A DNA stretch of 64,000 bases from Thiolapillus brandeum (GTDB taxonomy: Bacteria > Pseudomonadota > Gammaproteobacteria > Chromatiales > Chromatiaceae). Where the stretch lies: positions 62,001 to 126,000 of the forward strand of contig NZ_AP012273.1 in assembly GCF_000828615.1 (NCBI RefSeq), in the 5' to 3' direction. Shown one piece after another: positions 38,240 through 46,001 of this stretch; position 1 is the first letter of the stretch, and every line of letters begins with the position of its first letter. The position numbers and the translations under genes were made by a program. The notes under the pieces are model-generated. The model searched no databases. It had not been told where the DNA came from and was given only the letters and a program-made list of their open reading frames with translations.

Positions 38240-38847
38240 TGCTTGTCTTCCTCATTTGTGTTGGATACCTGGGCGGCGGGGTTGAGTGGATATCCCTCCC
38301 GTTTCAGAGATTCATTCAAAGTCATACGGGTAATGCCGAAATGTTCTGCCACCTCGGTTTTTGTGGCGGTTGGATCCCGCAGCATGGCGGCGGCTTTCTT
38401 TACATCTGCCTTGGTAAGCTTGGGTTTGCGCCCGCCTTTGCGTCCTCGTGCGCGGGCTGCTGCCAGGCCGGCCTTGGTGCGTTCGCGTATCAGGCTGTGT
38501 TCAAATTCAGCCAAGGCGCCAAAGATATGGAAAATCAGCTTGCCCCCGGCGCTGGTGGTATCGATGTTTTCTGTCAATGAGCGAAAGCCAATGGTGTTTT
38601 CTTCCAGATCCTGCATAATTTCGACCAGATCCTTCAGGGAGCGCCCCAATCGATCCAACCTCCAGACAACCAGGGTGTCTCCTTTTCTCAACACCCTGCG
38701 GCAGGCCTCCCATTCGTTACGTACCTTGAGCCCCGAGCCAGTTACCTTCTCGACAAAAAGCTGCCCACATCCTGCCTTGCGGAGGGCATCAAGCTGCAGA
38801 TCAGGGTTCTGATCATGGGAGGATACTCTGGCGTAGCCGATAAGCAT
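38236..38847 (-). CDS. Serine recombinase of the resolvase/invertase family
   Basis: 203 residues. The catalytic domain starts MLIGYARVSSHDQ (nucleophile Ser9), with WRLDRLGRSLKDLVE (residues 62-76) and the EFERSLIRERT-like AEFEHSLIRERTKAGLAAAR. The C-terminal helix-turn-helix is ATKTEVAEHFGITRMTLNESL. Size and layout are those of Tn3 resolvase/Pin-type enzymes. It could have mediated inversion or deletion locally, and it is translationally coupled to the hsdM remnant. Confidence 0.93.
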   Translation of the reverse strand: MLIGYARVSSHDQNPDLQLDALRKAGCGQLFVEKVTGSGLKVRNEWEACRRVLRKGDTLVVWRLDRLGRSLKDLVEIMQDLEENTIGFRSLTENIDTTSAGGKLIFHIFGALAEFEHSLIRERTKAGLAAARARGRKGGRKPKLTKADVKKAAAMLRDPTATKTEVAEHFGITRMTLNESLKREGYPLNPAAQVSNTNEEDKQ

Positions 38848-38877
38848 AAAAAAGGTAGCTTTTATAGACGTAGATTT

Positions 38878-38960
38878 CTATACGGAATACTATACGCTGA
38901 TTGGCTGGTTTTCAATGGATTATTAGTGGGTTTCTAGAGTGTATAGAAAACGATCGTTTT
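38878..38960. other. Candidate recombinase target region (res-like)
   Basis: Just upstream of the recombinase start, CTATAC occurs at 38878-38883 and 38890-38895 and its complement GTATAG at 38941-38946, followed by the perfect palindrome AAAACGATCGTTTT (38947-38960). Resolvase genes usually sit next to their crossover sites, so this cluster is a reasonable res candidate. No crossover dinucleotide can be assigned. Confidence 0.4.
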
Positions 38961-38994
38961 GTGGGCTAGGTCCATATTGCATCAACCCAGGTAT

Positions 38995-39023
38995 TTGAAG
39001 TGGGCCAATCAGTAGGATAGAAT
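38995..39023 (+). promoter_or_regulatory. Sigma-70-like promoter for the accessory operon
   Basis: TTGAAG (38995-39000), 17 nt, TAGAAT (39018-39023): 4/6 and 5/6 matches at optimal spacing. It lies 92 nt before the small ORF start and 35 bp downstream of a 14-bp palindrome that could be an operator. Confidence 0.5.
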
Positions 39024-39115
39024 CCTCTAGGCAGCCATCAATAGCATTGACATCTGCTTTTTTTTGTGCAGGGACTGCGCTTATGAGGGATAGGCTATCT
39101 AAAGAGGTGATCCAT

Positions 39116-39304
39116 ATGGTTGACAAGGTCTTAGCATCATTGGTGGAAGAAGTTATACAAAGTGGGGAGCGTGTTTCATTGGAAGAAAGCGCGATGCAAC
39201 GTTTTTACAGGGAATTTGAATCGGATGTGTCTGAGCAGATGGAACGCATGCGAGCCGAAAAGCGACGTGCATATGAGGAATCCAATAACGTTACTGTTCG
39301 ATAA
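39116..39304 (+). CDS. Small charged helical protein, unknown
   Basis: 62 residues starting MVDKVLASLVEEV. Rich in Glu/Arg/Lys and predicted almost wholly helical (SAMQRFYREFESDVSEQMER, MRAEKRRAYEE). An excellent AAGAGGTGA ribosome-binding site sits 6 nt before the ATG at 39116, so this start is preferred over ATG 39083 or 39047. I do not recognise a family. It is the first gene behind the promoter at 38995 and is followed by a strong terminator. A small regulator, antitoxin or inhibitor of the downstream peptidase and nuclease genes is possible, but this is only positional inference. Confidence 0.7.
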   Translation: MVDKVLASLVEEVIQSGERVSLEESAMQRFYREFESDVSEQMERMRAEKRRAYEESNNVTVR

Positions 39305-39335
39305 ACATTGTTTATGCTTAAATGTGAATTACGGA

Positions 39336-39370
39336 AGCCAGCTCAACTTTGTTGAGCTGGCTTTTTGTTT
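39336..39370 (+). terminator. Strong intrinsic terminator/attenuator inside the accessory operon
   Basis: AGCCAGCTCAAC (39336-39347) pairs perfectly with GTTGAGCTGGCT (39351-39362), a 12-bp stem with a 3-nt loop, followed by TTTTGTTT. The next gene starts only 17 nt later, leaving no room for a promoter between them. Confidence 0.9.
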
Positions 39371-39386
39371 GGGATGAAAAATATCT

Positions 39387-40967
39387 ATGGAAGAACGTTT
39401 GCAGGTTAAAGGGGTGGATCAGGCAAAAGTAGATTCGCTGGAAGCTGTTTTTCAGGAAAGATTGGTACAGAAGGGATTGGGTTCCAATGCTCCCAGGCAC
39501 CAACCTTTGCAAGCAATCATGGAAATGTTAAGTAAGTTAGGCGCCAGGACGGCTGTTATACAGAAAAAAGTACAAGATCCTGATTTCCTGGCCGAATATG
39601 CTGCTTATTATTCTCGTTGGACAGGCGATGTTCCCAGATATTGCGACCGAATACACTTTTTTTCCGATCCTCCTGTATCAGAGAATGTGCTGGAAGTGAT
39701 CGATCAAATGGCGGATGCGCCAGATGCGTACCTGGGATTTGTAACCTTGCGCCCCATCAGTATGTCTCCAGTTGCTGCTTCTATTCTCAAGCCGCTGGTG
39801 GATGTGGCACCTTCCTATTTATTGTCTAATGACGAATTTGTGGTGAATTTGGCGGGGCGTCGATTTGCTGTAAACGGCACGCCATTCATGCAACAGGATA
39901 ATGCGGTCGGAGCCTGTGCGCAGGCATCCATTTGGATGGCTTTGAGAACGCTGAGAAAAAAGGCAGGCCAAGCGGCATTTAACCCCGCTCAAATAACAGA
40001 TGCGGCGACCAAATATGCGGTTGTTGGAAGAGTGTTGCCTAACCGTGCCGGTTTGACGGTGCAGCAAATTACTGAAGCGATACGTACCAGCGGCTATGCG
40101 CCGCATGTTTTACCCGTAAGACAACTGAATGAGCCTGCATCAGAACCGGTTGTAGATAAAATCAAGTTCGAACTTTATCCGTATGTCGAATCCGGTATTC
40201 CTGTATTGCTGTTGTTGTTTCCAGACAATAGCGAAGGTCATGCGGTGGTCGTAATTGGGCATGGATGGAATCGAGCGCCAGCCAGGTTGATTGAAATTGG
40301 ACATATTGATCCCTTCCAGGGTGGGGCGAAAATTCGGCTTGTAGACGCGGCAAGCTGGGTAGAGCCATTTATCATCCATAACGATAATTCTGGGCCTTAT
40401 CTTGCATTGCCGGATGTTTCCAGCACGGGTTATGCCCTGAATCAGGCCTGCTATGCCATACCGCTGCTTCAACCCGAGATCTTCATTGATGGAGCAGAAG
40501 CAAAACGCTCATGCATTAAATTATTGTCCGATTCGATTGGCATTAATGGACAATCTCCAGATGGGCACTCGCTCCCGTCTGATCTGGTAGTGCGAACATA
40601 TCTGATTGACCGTTCAGAATTCAGGAAAAATATTCTCAAAAGTGCCGAGGCTAGCACGGTGAAGGCCTATTTTCGGATGAAATGGATGCCGAAGCGTATC
40701 TGGGTTACTGAATTCAATTTGCTTGACGGATATGAGGCATCTCCCGATCATGCAGGCAGGCGTTTGGGGCAGATCATCCTGGATCCGGCGGCAGAAGCTG
40801 AAGAAGGCGCCTTCTTATCGATCTATTTATCCAGGGAGCTGCTGCCCTCGATGGCGCAGGCATGGGAGGGGATCGTCATTGACAGAGACGTGTTTACAGG
40901 GGAGATTGAGGCCTTTCCTGTTGAAACCTTTGATGCTTCTACAATGGTTAGATCACCAGTGAATTAG
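39387..40967 (+). CDS. Papain-like (C39/C1-fold) cysteine peptidase-like protein
   Basis: 526 residues of no family I can name. The centre shows a papain-like active-site pattern: Gln170 and Cys177 in FMQQDNAVGACAQASIW, His285 in SEGHAVVVIGHGW, and Asp333/Asn334 in IIHNDNSGPY. A helical N-terminal region (1-75) precedes YCDRIHFF and YLGFVTLRPI; a further domain of about 160 residues follows the catalytic core. There is no signal peptide, so it acts in the cytoplasm. The gene begins just past a strong terminator and is followed after 70 bp by three coupled genes. It could be the sensor or activator protease of a conflict system. Transglutaminase or deubiquitinase-like activity remains possible. 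Confidence 0.6.
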   Translation: MEERLQVKGVDQAKVDSLEAVFQERLVQKGLGSNAPRHQPLQAIMEMLSKLGARTAVIQKKVQDPDFLAEYAAYYSRWTGDVPRYCDRIHFFSDPPVSENVLEVIDQMADAPDAYLGFVTLRPISMSPVAASILKPLVDVAPSYLLSNDEFVVNLAGRRFAVNGTPFMQQDNAVGACAQASIWMALRTLRKKAGQAAFNPAQITDAATKYAVVGRVLPNRAGLTVQQITEAIRTSGYAPHVLPVRQLNEPASEPVVDKIKFELYPYVESGIPVLLLLFPDNSEGHAVVVIGHGWNRAPARLIEIGHIDPFQGGAKIRLVDAASWVEPFIIHNDNSGPYLALPDVSSTGYALNQACYAIPLLQPEIFIDGAEAKRSCIKLLSDSIGINGQSPDGHSLPSDLVVRTYLIDRSEFRKNILKSAEASTVKAYFRMKWMPKRIWVTEFNLLDGYEASPDHAGRRLGQIILDPAAEAEEGAFLSIYLSRELLPSMAQAWEGIVIDRDVFTGEIEAFPVETFDASTMVRSPVN

Positions 40968-41037
40968 GTGGGCGGATGGCAAGTTATACTGGTTTTGAAT
41001 ATTGCGATGTTATAAGTATGCATTTGGTTGAGTATCC

Positions 41038-42024
41038 ATGGCGAACCCCAGCACAGTAGATGTTTTATTGTCTGGCCCTAAAGGAGTCATAGTGGCCTGT
41101 AACCTGCTGCATAGCCTTGATGATGGATTGGTTGACAAAGCAACTGTTCAGGAACTTCTGGATTGGTGGTTTGCATTGTATGATTTTCTCTATGCGCCAG
41201 GATTGACAGATGTGGAAAAGCTGTTGGATGCATTGGACAAAACGGTGTTTGAGAGAAAGCCGCCTGGATTTAGAAAAGGGCAAAGTAAGCCGAATTTTCG
41301 TCTCCGGTGCAAGTTAAAGGCGAGGACTCCAAATAACAATGTGACCAACATATCTACTATGTTGATATTTCGCGAACATATTATTCATGAAGAAGACTAC
41401 AAGAAGTTGATCGGATGCCATATTCCGTCTTTACCTATGGACGTTAACGAACCGGGTATTCAGCACGCCATCCATCAATTAAAGGCCTGCACGGTCGGTA
41501 AGTTGCGGTGCCGTTTGCGTCCCAATAGCACATTGGGACGCTCGGGCGGGTTATTGTGGTTTACCGAGGAACGGTCTTTGCAGATTGGGAAGGATTCCGC
41601 CAATGAAGTGAGGGATCAGTTGGGCTTGGTGGACCGCAAAAAAGGTGAATTGTTGGTTATGTCAGTTATTTCCCCCCACCATGTGAAAAGAGCGGGCGGG
41701 CTGCGTCCCTCTTTTATGGACGCTACCTTGCATACCAGGTTTAGAGTGCACTCGGATACGAAGAAGAACAATGGCAGGAAAACCTGGGGGCATACGGTCA
41801 ACTTGGAGAAATTTGCTGATAACCGCTCTCATATTGACGGCGTATGCGAGCGGGTCTGCCGTCCACTTGCTGCAAGTAATGTTGGTACAGTTGACTTTTT
41901 ATTTCTTGGGGATGTGCAGAGTACCAGGGGAAAAAATGGTGACGATGATACCGCCTTCTCTCAAAGGTTGCTCCAGTATTATGGAGACAAGAAGACACTG
42001 AAAAAGCGTATAACGAACCTATGA
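41038..42024 (+). CDS. Uncharacterised basic protein of the accessory operon
   Basis: 328 residues, strongly basic, no signal peptide or membrane segment, and no family recognised. The N-terminal part is helical (LLSGPKGVIVACNLLHSLDD). The middle has beta-rich stretches and several His/Cys residues (PSFMDATLHTRFRVHSDTKK; TWGHTVNLEKFADNRSHIDG). The C-terminus is Lys-rich. The basic charge would fit nucleic-acid binding, but nothing proves it. Its stop overlaps the next gene by ATGA, so it is made together with the helical protein and the PIN-like protein. GC is lower than in the core genome. Confidence 0.75.
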   Translation: MANPSTVDVLLSGPKGVIVACNLLHSLDDGLVDKATVQELLDWWFALYDFLYAPGLTDVEKLLDALDKTVFERKPPGFRKGQSKPNFRLRCKLKARTPNNNVTNISTMLIFREHIIHEEDYKKLIGCHIPSLPMDVNEPGIQHAIHQLKACTVGKLRCRLRPNSTLGRSGGLLWFTEERSLQIGKDSANEVRDQLGLVDRKKGELLVMSVISPHHVKRAGGLRPSFMDATLHTRFRVHSDTKKNNGRKTWGHTVNLEKFADNRSHIDGVCERVCRPLAASNVGTVDFLFLGDVQSTRGKNGDDDTAFSQRLLQYYGDKKTLKKRITNL

Positions 42025-43067
42025 ATACTCAGGAACGACAAGACAAGCATCCGCTACAGGGGATGAATGTTGAAGACATGGTGTCATGGCTCGAACGCGG
42101 GCTCAGAGGTTACTTGCAGGGAGAAGATGGCGCCTGGGCATTTGGAGCAGCCGCTTTTTTTATTGGTCGGCAGGAGCATCTGGTGCTCGATATCCGCGAG
42201 ATGTACAGAGAGCTACGAGGTTCAGCGAAGGTGGATTTTAGAAAGGCTGTCGCGACCTTGCTGGCGCGGCTGCCTGCCGAACAGGAAGATGTCGTTCTCT
42301 TTGAGCATTTGCTGAGCATTGCGGCGGCTGTCGGCGCTTATGAAGTATTGCCTGTATTGCGCCGGAGGGTGGGACGAGGGTTTTTTGGCCTAACGGACTC
42401 CATGGATGGACACAACCTGTTCGCTCAGACCCTGGATCTGGTAGCAGGACTGGCTACTGCCCCTGATAAGGAAGTGCTGAAAACCCTGGATTATCTCGTC
42501 GAGTCACCCAATTTTGATCCCGCTTATGCGGATCTGGCGTTGCTGGCTTATTGCCGGGTGGAAGAGGAGAACCTGCCACGCCACCTGGACAAGCTGCGCG
42601 AAGCCTTTTCCCATTTGCAGGAGCAGGGGGTCTTGGACTCTGTGGTGGCGAGCAATATCGTGTTGCAGGTGGTGGCTACTTTGGGCTGGCGGGAAATTAG
42701 TCGGGTTCTGCCTTTAATCACGTATGTGCGTAAACCTCCCGATGGTAGGGCTATTCAAGGAATTAACAAAGAGCAGTTTTTCTACCGTACTGACCGATGG
42801 TTTGTCCGCATATTGTTTGGAGGCGAGCAGCCAATAGCGACTTGGGGCTTTAATGAATATAGAGAAATTTGCTTGCAGCCGGTTAATGAGGACAAAAAGT
42901 ATGTCATTCCAGAAGAGGGGGTTGGCAATTTCCAAGATATGTACGCATTTCTCAAGGAGGAGGGCAGACGGTGTGATTTGCCGGAAGTGAGCGAGAAAAT
43001 ATGGCGGCTTGGAAAAAGGTTGGGCGACTCAAAGTGTCCTAATGTCAGATATGACGGTCAGGCATAA
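42021..43067 (+). CDS. Alpha-helical (HEAT/TPR-like) protein of the accessory operon
   Basis: 348 residues. Residues about 15-250 form successive amphipathic helix pairs (RKAVATLLARLPAEQEDVVL, LFEHLLSIAAAVGAYEVLPVL, LDLVAGLATAPDKEVLKTL), resembling HEAT or TPR solenoids. The last 100 residues are mixed (WGFNEYREICLQPVNEDKK). No catalytic motif is seen. It is probably a scaffold or sensor that bridges the flanking proteins. Coupled by ATGA upstream and by TAATG to the PIN-like gene downstream. Confidence 0.75.
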   Translation: MNTQERQDKHPLQGMNVEDMVSWLERGLRGYLQGEDGAWAFGAAAFFIGRQEHLVLDIREMYRELRGSAKVDFRKAVATLLARLPAEQEDVVLFEHLLSIAAAVGAYEVLPVLRRRVGRGFFGLTDSMDGHNLFAQTLDLVAGLATAPDKEVLKTLDYLVESPNFDPAYADLALLAYCRVEEENLPRHLDKLREAFSHLQEQGVLDSVVASNIVLQVVATLGWREISRVLPLITYVRKPPDGRAIQGINKEQFFYRTDRWFVRILFGGEQPIATWGFNEYREICLQPVNEDKKYVIPEEGVGNFQDMYAFLKEEGRRCDLPEVSEKIWRLGKRLGDSKCPNVRYDGQA

Positions 43068-45334
43068 TGAACAGAGACCCTAGACAAGATGCACAACAAC
43101 TGGTGGCCTATGTTCGTGCGGCGACCAAGCAACTGGACTACCTGCGGCCTCGAAAAGAAGATAAGGCATTTCTCGAACAAGACGGCAAGCTGCTCTATGC
43201 CGTGGATACGGATGTCATAAAATTGTACACCAACCCGGGAGAGATGTCGGTTACCCGGAAAAACAGGGAAGGCTATGCGCAGATCTTCCCGGATGATGAT
43301 CCCTATCTTGCCACGGCAATTGGGGCGGCGTTGGCGCGATATGTGTTTTTCTATCTGAGCGAAAATCTGCCCTTGCTGGCATTGCCCCCCCTGAATGAGG
43401 AAATGCAACACGTCTATTATGGCATTGCTCGCGATGCCTCCGGGGAACTTGATCGTGCCCAGGAACAAAAAGCGAAACTCGATGAGATATTTGAGCAGGC
43501 AGAGGACGACGAAGAGCTGGCAACGCTGATCCTGACGCGGGCGCCGGATATATATAAGGTGTTGTGGGATCAGGGGGCGAGTGGGGAACTGAAACAGTTT
43601 GGAGATTTGCTTGAAGAATCCCGGGTAGCGCCGCCTTGTCATTTGCTGGATGAAGATCTCGTGAAAGACGTGAATCTAATTCAAGCGCTGGCGCCTGTGG
43701 ATCAGTCTTTGCAAGACATGTTCGACTTTCGGGAACTGCGGGAGGCGTGGTTCGATCGGCTTCGTGAGACCAAGAGTAGTAGTCGGCCTATAACTCTTTT
43801 ATACGATGACGCAGTCGCCATGGCCCGCCTGGAGTGGGTGAATGATCGCCTGGAAGGTAACAAATACCGCCTGCTCATGATCACAGGAGATCAATCCCTG
43901 TTTGCGGCAGCGCAGAGGTATTCGAAAGGTAGCAGGTCGTTTGCGGAGAAATTTCTGCGTCATCCGCGCACCTACCTCGCCGAGCCGGAGGTGTTACTGA
44001 CAGAACAGGGGCAGACTAGCCAGGAGACAGGCGCGGAAGGCGGGATGGCGAATCATGACGACAATCGTTTCGTCGAATCGCTGGAAATGTTGGGGCAGAG
44101 TCTGAAGCTTAATGATTCAGAGGAGGCGTTGGAGAAATCGGCGCAAAGCGTCCTGGATGATACGCCGGATCTGCTGGTTAAGTTCAAAGAAAAATGGAGC
44201 AAGTACACGAGTTCCCTGGCCGCGCGCCAGATCGAGAACATGGAGTACGCAAGTGAGCATCTTAATAACCTGCATGATTTGCAACAACGCCTGGATGAGA
44301 AAATTGAGGAAACCTGGGATTCGTTTTTCAAAACCACTACGAAGACTGGCTATGGGCTGTTGCTGTATTCGACGAGCGACAGGCGGCCCGTGCGTAATGC
44401 GCCTCCTTTGCGTTTTGACAGCTTCAAAAAAGCGCGAAATTTTGTGGATATCGTCATTACGGAGGGCAGGCTACCATCTGGCGCACAGCAGTCTTTGAAA
44501 GTGAAAGAAGACCCATGGGATTATACATTCTATCTTGTGTATGCTCTGCTTTACGCCTACCTGGGTAAGTGGGGCTTTACAAAATCATTGGCGGCCCATG
44601 CGACTTATCTGGCGGACAAGGGGAAAGTAAAGGCGATCACGGGTAGAGAGGCCTATTTTTTGTTGGCCGTGGCGGTTCGGCACAGTAGTAAAAAACTGGG
44701 AGACCTGACTGATGCCAGGGAATATCTGTCCATGGCGAGGAGGCTGGTGGTGGAAGAAGGCCATCATGACCGGAACAAGGATGTGCGCTTTGAAAGCGAA
44801 TTGCTTGCAATAGACCTTACGGCCCATCTTTTTATGGCTTTCAAGGGCGACAAGCAAGCTAAAGACATCCCATCATTGAAGGAGTTGCAGCATTCGGCGA
44901 TAGCACAGCTGGAAGAGCTGAAATCGGGGGTGGAACCAGATGAAATTATCCGTGTGGCAACAGAACGGAACCTGTTGACGAATCTGTTTATGTTAACTTT
45001 TCTGCGGGTTTTCGGGTATGGAGAACCTGTTGATAAAGCTGAACTGACCCCTTGGTTGGCGTATTTCAAAAAGAATATTGATGGGAAAAATGGCCAAGTG
45101 CCAAGGCTTTCCACTCTGGTGGATATTATTTTTCACATGGCAGTATGGTTTCTGTCGGAAGATGGCAATAAAGAGGAAAAAAAGCGAAACCGGAAATCTG
45201 CGATGAAATTGCTGGAGGCCAGATCCGTGAGGGATTATGTGATGCCATATGATAAAAAACGGATCAGGTTTTTCAAACAATGTCTTAATGGTGAAAACAA
45301 GTCGGTTGCCACAGGCGGGAAAGATATTTTTTAG
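43067..45334 (+). CDS. Large protein with N-terminal PIN-like nuclease domain and helical C-terminus
   Basis: 755 residues. The N-terminal 310 residues match the PIN acidic quartet in order: Asp47/Asp49 in LLYAVDTDVIKLY, Glu111/112 in LPPLNEEMQHVYY, Asp247/248 in LLYDDAVAMARLEWV and Asp275 in LLMITGDQSLFAAA, followed by HPRTYL. A long helical insert (about 120-235) sits inside the domain. Residues 330-755 are helical and TPR-like. This suggests a metal-dependent RNase effector fused to a sensor or scaffold. The PIN call is by motif only. It is the last gene of the coupled set and ends in a Lys-rich tail. Confidence 0.65.
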   Translation: MNRDPRQDAQQLVAYVRAATKQLDYLRPRKEDKAFLEQDGKLLYAVDTDVIKLYTNPGEMSVTRKNREGYAQIFPDDDPYLATAIGAALARYVFFYLSENLPLLALPPLNEEMQHVYYGIARDASGELDRAQEQKAKLDEIFEQAEDDEELATLILTRAPDIYKVLWDQGASGELKQFGDLLEESRVAPPCHLLDEDLVKDVNLIQALAPVDQSLQDMFDFRELREAWFDRLRETKSSSRPITLLYDDAVAMARLEWVNDRLEGNKYRLLMITGDQSLFAAAQRYSKGSRSFAEKFLRHPRTYLAEPEVLLTEQGQTSQETGAEGGMANHDDNRFVESLEMLGQSLKLNDSEEALEKSAQSVLDDTPDLLVKFKEKWSKYTSSLAARQIENMEYASEHLNNLHDLQQRLDEKIEETWDSFFKTTTKTGYGLLLYSTSDRRPVRNAPPLRFDSFKKARNFVDIVITEGRLPSGAQQSLKVKEDPWDYTFYLVYALLYAYLGKWGFTKSLAAHATYLADKGKVKAITGREAYFLLAVAVRHSSKKLGDLTDAREYLSMARRLVVEEGHHDRNKDVRFESELLAIDLTAHLFMAFKGDKQAKDIPSLKELQHSAIAQLEELKSGVEPDEIIRVATERNLLTNLFMLTFLRVFGYGEPVDKAELTPWLAYFKKNIDGKNGQVPRLSTLVDIIFHMAVWFLSEDGNKEEKKRNRKSAMKLLEARSVRDYVMPYDKKRIRFFKQCLNGENKSVATGGKDIF

Positions 45335-46001
45335 CCGACGAATTCGAATTTTAAGCAGTGCCCAGTCGCAACATGTATAACCCTTTACAGGATTAAAGAA
45401 GGGTGGCAACGTACAGGAAAAATCAAATGGAACTGAATATCGAAGCTTTACGCTCTTTCGATCCAGCGGCATCGGCAGCAAATGCATGCAGTAAGTAGCG
45501 GAATTGATCCGGATGCATAGTGGGGCTTTTTACTAGAAAGTGGGGTTAAACAGGTATTATCTGCAATATATCCAAAATCCTTGCTGTCCCATAAACTTTT
45601 CACGGCAACCGAAAGCCCGATTGACGCGTTGATGCTGGAGGCGGGTGGACTACCGGAAGGCAGCTTGCCTGCCAGCTGCTCCTAGGTCCCGGCAATTTGT
45701 GCAAAGAGGCTGGAAACCATGTTGCCCAAACTGGCACAGGCCGAGAGTGGTTTGTCGCCATGGTGATGATCTGAAGCCAGCGGGTGATCTTACGCGGTGT
45801 GCGGCCCTCCTGGTGCTGATTTACCAGGGTTTCGAATTCATGTCTCAGGGACGGAATGAGTAATGGAGCGACCCCGACATTATTGTGACTCAAGGCCTGT
45901 CTATTTCTTCATTATCAATGTCTCGTGGTAATGCTATTGTATTAGAACAAGTCGATTTTCAGGCGTTTTCTGTACTTCGTTTTTGGGACAGTAGTGAAAT
46001 T
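45335..46001. other. Decayed intergenic region
   Basis: 667 bp between the PIN-like gene and the beta-helix gene. Apart from the transposase remnant near 45640-45893, only short broken frames are visible, such as a 23-codon plus-strand frame starting at 45427. The composition shifts from moderate GC to AT-rich at about 45900, marking a junction between two acquired segments. Confidence 0.6.
45640..45893 (-). pseudogene. Degenerate IS4-like transposase N-terminal fragment
   Basis: On the minus strand the frame starting at 45893 includes LRHEFETLVNQHQEGRTPRK followed by ITRWLQIITMAT, which resembles the N-terminal DUF4372-type region of IS4-group transposases (usual form: HEFE.LV..H...R..R..SRW.QFVA.A.AQLSG). 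After that the reading frame appears shifted and no DDE residues follow. This is a remnant if correctly recognised. Confidence 0.35.

Noticed and set aside
38923-39126. 67-residue minus-strand frame
   Set aside because: Overlaps the promoter and ribosome-binding site of the plus-strand small gene and has no motif or start signal of its own.
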